Below are positions 28,122-38,265 of a stretch of 64,000 nt of DNA, piece after piece. Origin of the DNA: Alphaproteobacteria bacterium. Lineage in GTDB: Bacteria; Pseudomonadota; Alphaproteobacteria; Rickettsiales; UBA998. The first letter of the stretch is position 1. Each line of letters begins with the position of its first letter. The notes below the pieces were generated by a model, which saw only the letters and a list, made by a program, of their open reading frames with translations, did not search any database and was not told where the DNA came from. A program made the translations under genes and the position numbers. The stretch is from contig RDZH01000019.1 of NCBI GenBank assembly GCA_004293935.1, positions 1 to 64,000 on the forward strand. The letters run 5' to 3'.

Positions 28122-29903
28122 GTGAGAAAAATCATGCAAAAGCACAATACATCCTTTAGTTTCATTAAACAAGACAATGTTCAAACGAACAAACACCGCC
28201 AACGTATTGATCATTATTATCTAAGCGATGAAGCGGTTCTTGATGGTGATGGTAATGAGTGGAAGCTCCTTACGTCCACATCTAATGGTCCAAGCCGTAA
28301 CCCAAAATGGTATGATGGTGCGACAATGCTTGTCTGCGGAGAACGCATTAGTAATGGACGAGATGGATGTGACTATCCTGATAGCATTCCATTTGTCGCG
28401 CCTGATGACCAATTCACGGTAGAAAATCTAGCCCGTTCGTTCGCCAGTGTGCATCGTTTGGAAGAAGCAGAACAGTTGCTGCCCGATGCTAAAGAGCGTT
28501 TCGCTCAAGAAATAGCGCGTGTCAGAAAAGATATGCGTGAGAAGGCATTTGCAACATTATATACTGAGATTGAACGACCAGAAGATATGCGCATATATGT
28601 TCAGAGTTATCAGCCAGAGAGAGGGGAGATATGTTACGAACGTCAACAAAATCTACAAGCGCAAGGTATTACCCTCAATAGCATTGCTAAGGAAGATTTA
28701 ATATCTGCTGCACTCTATGTTCTTAACGTCACAGAAACCCCCCATATTAATCGGCGTTTGAAGAATTTAGTCAATACTCCTAAAGATCAGCGTGAGTTTA
28801 GGAATGATACACATGATCTCACTCTTTCAGTAAGCGGCATGTGGGAATTAAAAGAAAGAAAAAACTGGGGTAGATGCACGGAACATTTGTCATACAACAA
28901 AAAAGATTTTGCCCCAAAAGCAGAATATGAAGAATATGCAGCACAATCATATCAACAATTACAGAACGAATACCCTGATCCCATAGTTTTGGAACAAGAT
29001 GGCAAATATTTTGCGGCACTACCCAACAATAAAACTGGTAAATTGATGGTTCATGCGATCACAACAGAGAAATATGCACAACCTACAGATCGTTTTGTGC
29101 TGTATGATCCGCATATGTTCCCAATCGATGATAAAGTATATGCATCACCCGAGGCTTTAGAAAAAGCAGGCTATAGCATTGCTACGCCACCGAAGATGCC
29201 AAGCAGAGATGAATTTCATAAAGATTATGCATTTGCTATGCAAGAACGTAATGGAATAATTGAAGTGCATTCCATAGGGGCGGGAGGCAAAAAATTACTC
29301 GCTCGGTTCTCGGATCAGGAAGCAGCGGAAGCAGTGGGATGGATAACACCCGAACGGGAAAAAGAAAAAACACAGCAACGAGCGCAACAGGAACAAGAGC
29401 AAGCACTACAGGAACAGCGCGATAGCATTGCTGCAGCCAAAGCACAAGCAGAAGCCGCTTTACCACAACAACAATATCGTCTTAACCGTGCATTGGCAGC
29501 AGTGCATTGGGGGATTGATAAAGATGAATCATTAATCAATGACAGTAATATTGTGACTTGGGCAAAAGATGGTGCAAAATTATGCGGTGAAATTTTGCCT
29601 AAAAAAGTAGATGTTGCTTATGATGTGGCAGTCGTTAAATATGCTGCTGCAAAGATTATTGTTGAAAAAGCAAAAGAAGGCGATCCTACCATCGATATGC
29701 CGCAAGAGATACTGAAAGCAAAAGCGCAAGGATGGGCTGCGGGCTTTACAGGCAAGGATGAGTTGATCGGCGCGATGGATTCTGCACTAGAAGATGTAGC
29801 TCTTGAATCTTATGAGCAAGGGGAAGCATGGCGTGAACATTACCCACATCTTGCACAAATCATGGAAGAACGATTAAAAAATGCTTCAGAACGTGGCAGA
29901 TAG
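28122..29903 (+). CDS. Large hypothetical protein (593 aa), Gln/Glu-rich coiled-coil segment
   Basis: Long intact ORF; EREKEKTQQRAQQEQEQALQEQRDSIAAAKAQAEAAL. Confidence 0.65.
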   Translation: MRKIMQKHNTSFSFIKQDNVQTNKHRQRIDHYYLSDEAVLDGDGNEWKLLTSTSNGPSRNPKWYDGATMLVCGERISNGRDGCDYPDSIPFVAPDDQFTVENLARSFASVHRLEEAEQLLPDAKERFAQEIARVRKDMREKAFATLYTEIERPEDMRIYVQSYQPERGEICYERQQNLQAQGITLNSIAKEDLISAALYVLNVTETPHINRRLKNLVNTPKDQREFRNDTHDLTLSVSGMWELKERKNWGRCTEHLSYNKKDFAPKAEYEEYAAQSYQQLQNEYPDPIVLEQDGKYFAALPNNKTGKLMVHAITTEKYAQPTDRFVLYDPHMFPIDDKVYASPEALEKAGYSIATPPKMPSRDEFHKDYAFAMQERNGIIEVHSIGAGGKKLLARFSDQEAAEAVGWITPEREKEKTQQRAQQEQEQALQEQRDSIAAAKAQAEAALPQQQYRLNRALAAVHWGIDKDESLINDSNIVTWAKDGAKLCGEILPKKVDVAYDVAVVKYAAAKIIVEKAKEGDPTIDMPQEILKAKAQGWAAGFTGKDELIGAMDSALEDVALESYEQGEAWREHYPHLAQIMEERLKNASERGR

Positions 29904-29947
29904 TGCTTCTATGATATAATTACCGATTGATCGGCAATTATATCATG
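29903..29947. repeat. Palindromic repeat, family D (copy 1)
   Basis: ATGATATAATTACCGAT-TG-ATCGGCAATTATATCAT; similar to 61723-61783. Confidence 0.75.
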
Positions 29948-29964
29948 CGAACAATGCCACAAAC

Positions 29965-31143
29965 CTAAAACGCTGCAATGCCCGTAATGGCACGCCCTAA
30001 AATGAGCGCATGAATATCGTGTGTGCCTTCATAGGTGTTGACGCTCTCTAGGTTCATCGCATGACGCATCACATGATATTCATCGGAGATACCATTACCA
30101 CCATGCATATCACGGGCAATGCGGGCAATCTCTAAGGCCTTTCCTGCGGAGTTACGCTTGATCATTGAAATCATTTCAGGCACTTGTTGCCCTGCATCAA
30201 TCAGTTGCCCAACACGCAAACATGCCTGCAATCCAAGCGCAATATCGACCATCATATCGGCTAATTTCTTTTGAATGAGCTGATTTGCAGCAAGGGGTTT
30301 GTTGAATTGGTGACGCTGCATCGTATAATCCCGTGCTGCGTGCAAGCAGAATTCTGCTGCACCAAGCGCACCCCAACCAATGCCATAACGTGCTTTATTC
30401 AAACAAGAAAATGGTCCTTTCATGCCCCACACATCCAAGCGATGATCGTCAGGCACGAATGCATCATCGAGCATAATCATACCCGTCTCCGATGCTTTGA
30501 GCGATAATTTCCCCTCTAATCGCGGTGTTTCAAAGCCTTTTGTCGCACGCGGGATGACAAACCCGCCGATTGTTCCATCCGCACATGCAGGATCGCTGTA
30601 AACTTTTGCCCATATGATTGCCACATCGGCAATAGGTGCATTGGTGATCCATGTTTTTGAACCGTGCAACTTGTAGCCACCCTCAACCTTCACGGCACGC
30701 GTGTGCATTGACGATGGATCAGAACCATGATCAGGCTCTGTTAAACCAAAGCATCCAATCAGTTCACCACGTGCAAGTTCTGGAAGATAATGTGATTTAA
30801 GTTGTTCACTTCCAAACGCATAGATAGGATACATCACGAGGCTTGATTGGACGGATAATGCGGAACGGTAGCCACTATCTACCCATTCCACTTCACGCGC
30901 CACCAAGCCATAGGCTACATGCGATGCCCCCGCACAGCCATATCCCTCAATGGTTGATCCCAGCAAGCCAAGTTTGCCCCATTCTTTCATAATGTTTGGA
31001 TCAAAATAGCCCTTGCGGTTTGCTTCGATGATGTGGGGAAATAATTCATTGCGACAAAAAGTGCGGGTCATGTCCGCAATCATTTTTTCATCATCAGTTA
31101 GTTGTTCATGCAGCAAAAAGGGATCGTCCCAAGAAAACGTCAT
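29965..31143 (-). CDS. gcdH: Acyl-CoA dehydrogenase, glutaryl-CoA dehydrogenase-like
   Basis: [85 protein letters not shown]. Confidence 0.88.
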   Translation of the reverse strand: MTFSWDDPFLLHEQLTDDEKMIADMTRTFCRNELFPHIIEANRKGYFDPNIMKEWGKLGLLGSTIEGYGCAGASHVAYGLVAREVEWVDSGYRSALSVQSSLVMYPIYAFGSEQLKSHYLPELARGELIGCFGLTEPDHGSDPSSMHTRAVKVEGGYKLHGSKTWITNAPIADVAIIWAKVYSDPACADGTIGGFVIPRATKGFETPRLEGKLSLKASETGMIMLDDAFVPDDHRLDVWGMKGPFSCLNKARYGIGWGALGAAEFCLHAARDYTMQRHQFNKPLAANQLIQKKLADMMVDIALGLQACLRVGQLIDAGQQVPEMISMIKRNSAGKALEIARIARDMHGGNGISDEYHVMRHAMNLESVNTYEGTHDIHALILGRAITGIAAF

Positions 31144-31145
31144 TA

Positions 31146-31397
31146 TTATACCTCAATGTTAAGAATTGAACCGCGATCCCATAACTTGCCTTCACGCAAC
31201 GCCAATAAGGCACGCTCTATCAAGGAAGAAAGCACCTCTGGATTGGGAATAACCGTAAAACCGCGCCCAACGGGTGGCATGACATCGACTACCTCCTCAT
31301 AGGATGCATGACGTGCGCCCGATCGTGGACGCGATGCTTTCGATCGGCTCGGAATGGGGGAAGTATGAGGCGGAAGAATTGTGTTCATAGCGTTCAC
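31146..31397 (-). CDS. Small hypothetical protein
   Basis: 83-aa ORF immediately upstream of the acyl-CoA dehydrogenase on the same strand. Confidence 0.5.
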   Translation of the reverse strand: MNAMNTILPPHTSPIPSRSKASRPRSGARHASYEEVVDVMPPVGRGFTVIPNPEVLSSLIERALLALREGKLWDRGSILNIEV

Positions 31398-31406
31398 GCT
31401 AGCATA

Positions 31407-32285
31407 TTATAATGGTTCACGCAACCACGCATGTATCATGGCGCACTGATAGGCATCCATTAGATTCGGCATGTGTCCTGCGTGCGGTATTGTATAGAGC
31501 CGCACAGGAATATCGGTGCGTGCTGCCATCGCCTCGGCGGTATCTGCACGAAATAATAAGGATTCTTCACCACGAAAAATCAGGGTAGGGCATTGCACTT
31601 GTTCCCACACGGCTTCTAAGCTAATATCCTGTGCCATAGGCGTGGCATGAATCCATGCTTTGAGTGGTTCAACCACGGCAGGATCACGCTTTAATTGCCA
31701 CCCTCCTTCATGATGTGGCATCACACGCGATGCAAAAAATAGCTTCCAATGTTCCTCATCGGTGATATGAAAAGGCTGCGCATAATCGCGCATCAATGCT
31801 TCAAATCGCTGCGGATCGTTCGTTGGCAGCGGGGAAGATGTTGAAGAAATAATCGCCTGCAATCCTTCATGTGCCAAAACAGCACCAATATCATTGAGCA
31901 TGAGGCGATCCATGAAATGTGGTCGAAATGCCCATACCATCATGCCCATAATCCCCCCCATCGATGCCCCAATCCATGCGAAAAGGTGATCGATGTGCAA
32001 CGCATCAAGCAAGTGAAACGTCCAAAGAAGATGATGCGGATTGCTATAAAAATCCTTATTCTCCAGATGGGTACTATTGCCACGCCCCGGCATATCAAGT
32101 GCAATCACATAATAATCCGTTGCAAGCTGCTGTGCGAGAATATCAAAATCATGAGCATTGCCTGTGAGGGCATGAATGCATAAAATCACAGGATTTTTGG
32201 GGTCGCCTGCGGTGCGATAATGCAAACATACAGGCTCTAAGCCGTCAATCGTACATTCATGATAATGACTCGTGATTGCATTCAT
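31407..32285 (-). CDS. Alpha/beta fold hydrolase
   Basis: VILCIHALTGNAHDFDILA, ALDMPGRGNS, WIGASMGGIMGM, IPHAGHMPNL. Confidence 0.9.
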   Translation of the reverse strand: MNAITSHYHECTIDGLEPVCLHYRTAGDPKNPVILCIHALTGNAHDFDILAQQLATDYYVIALDMPGRGNSTHLENKDFYSNPHHLLWTFHLLDALHIDHLFAWIGASMGGIMGMMVWAFRPHFMDRLMLNDIGAVLAHEGLQAIISSTSSPLPTNDPQRFEALMRDYAQPFHITDEEHWKLFFASRVMPHHEGGWQLKRDPAVVEPLKAWIHATPMAQDISLEAVWEQVQCPTLIFRGEESLLFRADTAEAMAARTDIPVRLYTIPHAGHMPNLMDAYQCAMIHAWLREPL

Positions 32286-32288
32286 AAT

Positions 32289-33551
32289 TTACCCTGCTTT
32301 ACGGTAGCGAGAAAGTTCATAGCCTGCCAAACGGATTTCCGTTGCGCGTTGGTCGATAATATCAGCTAATAAATATGCCGTACCCGCGCCATGCGTCCAC
32401 CCTAATGTTCCATGTCCCGTATGTAAATAGAGATTAGCACAAGGCGTGCGCCCTACGAGAGGCGGACCATCAGGCGTTTGTGGACGAATACATGCCCATT
32501 CATCCGCGCCATTGGTTGGAACATGGGGGAATAAATCACGAAACGAGCTAAAAATCTGCTCAATGCGCACAGGGCGAATCGCTGTATTATAGCCAGCAAA
32601 CTCCGCCGTTCCCGCCGCACGCACCCGTTCACCGAGGCGACTAAATACCACCTTTTTCTCATCATCCGTAATGCTCACCTCAGGCGCATCTTTCCATGCA
32701 GGCAGCGTAATGCTGTAGCCTTTCATCGGATAAATCGGCAGATGAATATCAATCTGTTTTGCTAAAAGAGTTGAGTATGATCCGAGTGCCAACACATACG
32801 CATCGGCGCGCATTTCTCCTTGGGATGTCGCAATAGAGGTAATACGTTGCTTCGATCCGTGAAGTTTGTTTACTGTCACGCCATAAGAAAAACGCACCCC
32901 TAAATGCTGCTCACAATATTGGGCAAGACGTTGGGTAAACAGATGCGCATCCCCACTTTCATCACTATCGGAATAAATACCGCCAATAATCTGCTTATGC
33001 GCTTGCTGCAAGGAAGGTTCTTTGGCTAAACATTCTTGCCGTGATAAAATCTGCTCATGACACCCAAGTTTTTCTTGGAATTTCGCATGTTTGATTGCGC
33101 CGTCTAATGATTTTTGATCGGAGAAAATATGCAAAATACCTTGTTGACGATAATCAAACTCGATGTTGGTTTGCGCAACAATCTCATGCATTTTTTTGCG
33201 CGAATAAAGCGCGATGCGCAACATACGTTCGCAATTCTCATCCGCACGAGCAGGTTGACATTGCAAAAGAAAGTGCATCATCCAGCGTATCATTGCGAGA
33301 TCAGCTTTTGGGCGCAATACTAAAGGCGCATCATCGCGTAGCATCCACCCAAAGACTTTCTTAAATACAGCGGGGTTTGCCCATGGCTGTGCATGAGAAT
33401 AACTTAATTGCCCGCCATTAGAAAAGGTGGTTTGCATGGCTGCGGAAGGCTCTTGCTCTACAACTTCGACTTCATGACCACGTGATGCAAGTGTATAGGC
33501 GGCAGTGATACCAGTAATACCTGCTCCTAAGATAAGAATGCGCATCGACAA
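32289..33551 (-). CDS. dadA: D-amino acid dehydrogenase small subunit-like FAD oxidoreductase
   Basis: MRILILGAGITGITAAYTLASRGHEVEVVEQ; TFSNGGQLSYSHAQPWANPAVFKKVFGWMLRDDAPL; HTGHGTLGWTHGAGTAYLLADI. Confidence 0.93.
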   Translation of the reverse strand: MSMRILILGAGITGITAAYTLASRGHEVEVVEQEPSAAMQTTFSNGGQLSYSHAQPWANPAVFKKVFGWMLRDDAPLVLRPKADLAMIRWMMHFLLQCQPARADENCERMLRIALYSRKKMHEIVAQTNIEFDYRQQGILHIFSDQKSLDGAIKHAKFQEKLGCHEQILSRQECLAKEPSLQQAHKQIIGGIYSDSDESGDAHLFTQRLAQYCEQHLGVRFSYGVTVNKLHGSKQRITSIATSQGEMRADAYVLALGSYSTLLAKQIDIHLPIYPMKGYSITLPAWKDAPEVSITDDEKKVVFSRLGERVRAAGTAEFAGYNTAIRPVRIEQIFSSFRDLFPHVPTNGADEWACIRPQTPDGPPLVGRTPCANLYLHTGHGTLGWTHGAGTAYLLADIIDQRATEIRLAGYELSRYRKAG

Positions 33552-33559
33552 TCCTCCCT

Positions 33560-34048
33560 TTATGCTGCATGAGCGGCTTGGGCAAGAGTACGTAGCTTTT
33601 CCAATACATCCTCCGCATGACCCGTTACCTTGACTTTGTTCCAGATATGACGAATCACTCCGTCTTTATCCAGCAACAAAGTAGTGCGTTCAATGCCCAT
33701 ATATTTTTTGCCATACATGCTTTTTTCAGTCCATACGCCATAGGCTTCACACATCGAACCTTCTTCATCCGAAAGCAACATGACGTTCAAACTATGTTTT
33801 TCAATGAAGGAGCAATGCGAGGCGGTGGAATCCTTCGATATGCCAAGGATGACAGCACCTGCTTGTGCAAATTCTTGATGCAAGCGCGTGAAATCTAGGG
33901 CTTCTGTCGTGCATCCCGGCGTATCATCTTTGGGATAGAAATAAAGTACCACATACGAACCCTGCAATCCAGATCGTGATATGATTTCCCCTGCGTGATT
34001 GGGTAATGAAAAATCAGGTGCAGGCATAGAGACTGTAAGATGTGTCAT
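33560..34048 (-). CDS. bcp: Peroxiredoxin (thioredoxin-dependent thiol peroxidase, BCP)
   Basis: YVVLYFYPKDDTPGCTTEALDF; GISKDS; RTTLLLDKDGVIRHIWNKVKV. Confidence 0.92.
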   Translation of the reverse strand: MTHLTVSMPAPDFSLPNHAGEIISRSGLQGSYVVLYFYPKDDTPGCTTEALDFTRLHQEFAQAGAVILGISKDSTASHCSFIEKHSLNVMLLSDEEGSMCEAYGVWTEKSMYGKKYMGIERTTLLLDKDGVIRHIWNKVKVTGHAEDVLEKLRTLAQAAHAA

Positions 34049-34129
34049 GGTAATATCCCCCATAGATGTTATCATCAAGCTATACCATATTATTTATGGG
34101 ATTGCATAGTATTTTTTACGAAGCATCTA

Positions 34130-34185
34130 ACTACCCCTCATGAGACATGAATGATTTACTCCCCCGCAGGCGGGGGAGCATAAGA
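34130..34185. repeat. Dispersed GC-rich palindromic repeat, family E (copy 1)
   Basis: CTCATGAGACATGAATGATTTACTCCCCCGCAGGCGGGGGAG; resembles 48677-48724. Confidence 0.6.
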
Positions 34186-34249
34186 CCGAATGCATAGCGT
34201 GAAATATTTACATAATGTGAAGGGTGGTAAGATGAAGCATAAGCAGACT

Positions 34250-34843
34250 TTATCGCCCTTTTAAGGTAGGAACGGCACGATCGCTAAGGATGATTTGTTC
34301 TAAAAAACTTTTTCGTATCTCTGGACGATGTTCTTCGATGCGGTTGACAATGGTGTTAAATAATTCAACCGTCTTATCTCCAAAAAGATCGTGCTTATCA
34401 CCAAGAATAAGTTTCGCTTTGGTTGCATAATGTATGGCTAAGCTATCCTTAGCCCGATCATTCTCTAAATACATATCGACAGGGGCGCGATCCTCTCTGA
34501 ACGGTTGATTGCCCTCTAAGGTTGCCACCGCATAAGCAAGCATGTAGGCTGCTCGTGCCATATCCTCAACCTCACGGTTGCTATGGGGGATGCATTCACG
34601 TGATGCGAGGGAGTGAAAAGGGGAGAGTGCGACTAAAAATTCACTCAGTGCCATGCTTTGTAATGCGCCACTGGCAAGATGCTCTAATCCGTTCTCAATG
34701 AAGATTTTGGATGCCTCAATGCTGTTTCCTAGACCATTTTTTGTGACATAATCCGCAACATTCTTTGCCTGATCCGCAGGTATACGATCATATTTTGATG
34801 GTGTTTTTTTAGAAGATATTTTTTCAGTCCACGGCTTTTTCAT
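34250..34843 (-). CDS. Hypothetical protein (197 aa)
   Basis: Intact ORF with no recognised family. Confidence 0.55.
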   Translation of the reverse strand: MKKPWTEKISSKKTPSKYDRIPADQAKNVADYVTKNGLGNSIEASKIFIENGLEHLASGALQSMALSEFLVALSPFHSLASRECIPHSNREVEDMARAAYMLAYAVATLEGNQPFREDRAPVDMYLENDRAKDSLAIHYATKAKLILGDKHDLFGDKTVELFNTIVNRIEEHRPEIRKSFLEQIILSDRAVPTLKGR

Positions 34844-34882
34844 CGCCTAACCATGATGAGGGGGGGGTATCTCATTGAGACG

Positions 34883-34926
34883 TATAGTCGTTTGACATAA
34901 AAGCATTTTTTGTCAAACGACTATAT
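34883..34926. repeat. Palindromic repeat, family F (copy 1)
   Basis: TATAGTCGTTTGACATAAAAGCATTTTTTGTCAAACGACTATATA. Confidence 0.8.
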
Positions 34927-34943
34927 AACACGAAATGCGAAGG

Positions 34944-35900
34944 CTAACGAGCGCATTGAGTTGCGCATTGCTTGGCTTGTGGCGTTGATGGCGGTGTCGC
35001 TGATGTAGGTACAGAACTACTTGCAGGTTCAACAGCTTTGCATTTAGAGGCAGCAGCACGCGCTTCTTCTAATGCCTTAGGCGGTATGGAAGGTTCTGTT
35101 TGAGCAATTTTCACCAACTGACTGTCAAGATGATATTCATCCAACTCTTTTAATGTCGTCGGATTAATAACCCCCTCTTTGTTAATGACACCGGCTTGCA
35201 GTGCTGCATGACGGAAATAGGAATTCTCATTCACCATCGCATTATCCGAAGGCTCGGTATTGCTCCCTTCTAAAAACCCTGTTTGCACCAGCATCGTTGC
35301 TACATAATAACGCTCGCTTTTGCTCATATCCTGCACATGTTTTGGCGCATCAGGACGCGTCCAACGTTCTGTGCTTTGTGCTTTTAATGTTTCTTTGTTG
35401 ATGACACCATCTTTGCCAATGACTCCCATCTTTTCTCCTGCTGCACGCACATCTGCATCGGTAAGCAGAGAAGTAGTTTGCAAATCTGGATGTTCATCAC
35501 GAAGAACTCGGATGACTTGTTTGCCAAATGCGCGATCATCATCTTTGGATTCAATCTTATCGATAGACACATCGACATTTGCTGATTTAGCCTCCATTTT
35601 CGCTTTTTCTTCTTTGGTCGGAGGCGTTGGCGTTTCGCAAGTGGTGCTTGCTTTTTCACCTGCTTTTTTATCTTCAGCAACAGGAGTCTCTTTCTCCTTT
35701 TCTTTTTCTTTCGCAGCAGGTTCTTGCGCAGGAGGCGTTTTCTCCGTAGCTACTGCTTTATTCTTTTCTAAAAAACAATCGATCGCATCATGAAGAATAC
35801 TGAAATCAAATTTTTCAGCCTTGCCATCAGTGCTTTGCGTTGATTCATTAGTTTTTGCAGGATTTGGGGTTTCTGTCATGGGTGTAGCACACTCTATCAA
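34944..35900 (-). CDS. Hypothetical protein with disordered N-terminus and duplicated GVIxK(D/E)GVIN motif
   Basis: VRAAGEKMGVIGKDGVINKETLKAQ and FRHAALQAGVINKEGVINPTTLKEL. Confidence 0.6.
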   Translation of the reverse strand: MIECATPMTETPNPAKTNESTQSTDGKAEKFDFSILHDAIDCFLEKNKAVATEKTPPAQEPAAKEKEKEKETPVAEDKKAGEKASTTCETPTPPTKEEKAKMEAKSANVDVSIDKIESKDDDRAFGKQVIRVLRDEHPDLQTTSLLTDADVRAAGEKMGVIGKDGVINKETLKAQSTERWTRPDAPKHVQDMSKSERYYVATMLVQTGFLEGSNTEPSDNAMVNENSYFRHAALQAGVINKEGVINPTTLKELDEYHLDSQLVKIAQTEPSIPPKALEEARAAASKCKAVEPASSSVPTSATPPSTPQAKQCATQCAR

Positions 35901-35993
35901 GGTTAATATTTAAGAGAACATAGGCAAAGATAGATTCTCATATCTTTAGTTATAATCTATTTCTGTGACAAAATTATGAAGGTGCATCGATAT

Positions 35994-36569
35994 TTATTCT
36001 ACAGATGAAGCATTAGGGAGTGCTTTGTAAAAATACCTTCCCGCAATCATTGTGCCACCGACAATCTCGTGACATGGTAATATACCCCATTCACAATAAT
36101 TCTGCTCACGATAGAGGGCAATAGCTGCCGTTTGTGTTTCACGAACACTTAAGCGCAACACGGTAAAGCCTTCATGCATTGCTTCGCGTTCTGCTTGTTC
36201 CAATAATCGGCGTGCGATACCATGACCCCGCGCCCATGGTGCGACAAAATGCGCTTCAATCTGCGCACAAAAGGATGATGTTTCCTTGGATTTCCACGGC
36301 TTCACCACTTGCACAGAGCCACATAATACGCCATCAAGCCACGCCCCAATTAAGATGCGTTCAGGCACCATAATCACGCCACTCCAGTAGCGTTCCAGCA
36401 CTTCGGGCAAGGGGGAGGTAATCCAGTTAAACCCAATGCCATCATCAATGGCTTGACGTGTTGCATCGCACAAATTGCCAATGTCATCCAACTCAAGTTC
36501 CGTGATGACACCGACGCGAATCTGTGGTTTTGAAGTAATCTTTACAGCATTATTTGTCATATACTTCAT
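35994..36569 (-). CDS. GNAT-family N-acetyltransferase
   Basis: IEAHFVAPWARGHGIARRLLEQAEREAMHEGFTVLRLSVRETQTAAIALYREQNYCEWG. Confidence 0.88.
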   Translation of the reverse strand: MKYMTNNAVKITSKPQIRVGVITELELDDIGNLCDATRQAIDDGIGFNWITSPLPEVLERYWSGVIMVPERILIGAWLDGVLCGSVQVVKPWKSKETSSFCAQIEAHFVAPWARGHGIARRLLEQAEREAMHEGFTVLRLSVRETQTAAIALYREQNYCEWGILPCHEIVGGTMIAGRYFYKALPNASSVE

Positions 36570-36573
36570 TATA

Positions 36574-37215
36574 CTACCTCATTTTTAAGAAATTTTCCAG
36601 TATTTTCGCACCAATTTTGTGACTTTTTTCAGGATGAAATTGTACGCCTATGATATTCTCATAGCCTATCATAGCGGGGATGGGTGTGCCATAATAGGTG
36701 GAAGCGATTAAAGAGTCGTTACGTGCAAGGCGGGCATAGTAGCTATGGACAAAATAAACATGATCGCCCGTGACGATTTCATCAAGCAGGGGGTGAGGGC
36801 GGTGAACCGTCAATTCATTCCACCCCATATGCGGAATGCGCATGGAGGGATCGCTGCGATCCAGCATCACTACTTCACCTTCTATCCATCCAAGCCCCGC
36901 ATGGACACCATGTTCATGACCACGCTCTAACAACATTTGCATCCCCACACAAATCCCAAGGAATGGCTTTTTGAGAACACGCGCATGATGCTCAATCGCC
37001 TCAATCATACCCGTGCATTGCGTGAGTGCCGTGATGCAATCGCCAAAAGAGCCAACGCCCGGAAGAATCACATGGGTGGCATGGGCAATATCATGAGGAT
37101 CATGCGTGACCATGATGCGATCTTCTGGCTGGGCAACACGCCGTAGGGCAGCATGGACAGAATGAAGATTGCCTGCACCATAATCGATGATAGCAATATG
37201 GTTCACATCGATCAT
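36574..37215 (-). CDS. hisH: Imidazole glycerol phosphate synthase subunit HisH
   Basis: IAIIDYGAGNLHSVHAALRR; PFLGICVGMQMLLERGHEHG; GVQFHPEKSHKIGAKILENFL. Confidence 0.96.
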   Translation of the reverse strand: MIDVNHIAIIDYGAGNLHSVHAALRRVAQPEDRIMVTHDPHDIAHATHVILPGVGSFGDCITALTQCTGMIEAIEHHARVLKKPFLGICVGMQMLLERGHEHGVHAGLGWIEGEVVMLDRSDPSMRIPHMGWNELTVHRPHPLLDEIVTGDHVYFVHSYYARLARNDSLIASTYYGTPIPAMIGYENIIGVQFHPEKSHKIGAKILENFLKMR

Positions 37216-37634
37216 ACGCGCCCTCCTGCCATCAATGCCGAAGAAGGCATGTGTCGATCATAATAACGATGCATCGCCTCTAATTCGCTGTACGCCACAA
37301 TAACATCACTAACGATCCAGCCTTTATTTTGATAATATTGACGCAACCAATCATAGCCCATCATGCCTAACAGCATCCGAAATCCTAGATTGATCATAAT
37401 AATACTCATCGGATGAAACCCGAAAGCATAGCCCATCACCTCACCAAAAGGGACGCACAAAAAACATAGTGCGGCAAGTTTCCATGCGTGGTGCGAACCT
37501 GCCCAAAAGCCCGAAAATAAAAAAGCATACCAACAAAATCCTTCGGGAATAAAATGCGCTTGCTCCAAGCTATTTTTTTCCTCTGGGTTAAGTAGTACAG
37601 AATAAATCCGCATACGAGAACCAAAGAATGCCAT
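37212..37634 (-). CDS. DUF2628-like membrane protein
   Basis: MAFFGSRMRIYSVLLNPEEKNSLEQAHFIPEGFCWYAFLFSGFWAGSHHAWKLA; located between hisB and hisH. Confidence 0.8.
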   Translation of the reverse strand: MAFFGSRMRIYSVLLNPEEKNSLEQAHFIPEGFCWYAFLFSGFWAGSHHAWKLAALCFLCVPFGEVMGYAFGFHPMSIIMINLGFRMLLGMMGYDWLRQYYQNKGWIVSDVIVAYSELEAMHRYYDRHMPSSALMAGGRV

Positions 37635-37635
37635 A

Positions 37636-38223
37636 TTATAATACTCCCTTGGTTGAAGGAATGGCATCAAGCTGCTGCATATCAAGGCGCATCGCACCAC
37701 GCAATGCGCGTGCTAGCCCTTTATAGCATGATTCAATTTTATGATGATTATTCACACCATATAGCGTTTCAATATGCACATTCGCCCCGAGTGCAAAGGT
37801 GAACGCCTGAAACCATTCACGAAATAATTCCGTATCAATCGATCCGAGGCGTTCTTGCGTAAATTGAACATTCCACACCAAATAAGGTCGCCCTGATAAA
37901 TCTACCGCTGCACGTGTGAGCGTTTCATCCATCGGAATATAAGCGTGAGCATAACGCTCAATGCCCTTGCGTTCGCCCAATGCTTTTTTTACCGCAAGAC
38001 CAAGCACGATCCCCGTATCTTCCGTGGTATGATGCCCGTCAATATGCAAATCACCCTGTGCATGAAGCGTAATATCCATGAGGCTATGGCGGGATAATTG
38101 TTCCAGCATATGATCCAAAAACCCAATCCCCGTATGGATGTTGTACGTTCCTGTTCCATCTAAAGCAACAGTGGCGGTAATGCTTGTTTCTTTTGTGATA
38201 CGTTCAATGGTGGCTGTGCGCAT
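37636..38223 (-). CDS. hisB: Imidazoleglycerol-phosphate dehydratase
   Basis: [69 protein letters not shown]. Confidence 0.97.
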   Translation of the reverse strand: MRTATIERITKETSITATVALDGTGTYNIHTGIGFLDHMLEQLSRHSLMDITLHAQGDLHIDGHHTTEDTGIVLGLAVKKALGERKGIERYAHAYIPMDETLTRAAVDLSGRPYLVWNVQFTQERLGSIDTELFREWFQAFTFALGANVHIETLYGVNNHHKIESCYKGLARALRGAMRLDMQQLDAIPSTKGVL

Positions 38224-38265
38224 TGGTGCTTCCTTCCTGTTTATCTTTCATGTATAATAAAGTCT

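Noticed and set aside
35320-35793. 157-aa ORF (+) opposite 34944-35900
   Set aside because: Antisense to a more plausible gene; Ser/Phe-rich artefact of the Lys/Glu-rich sense strand.
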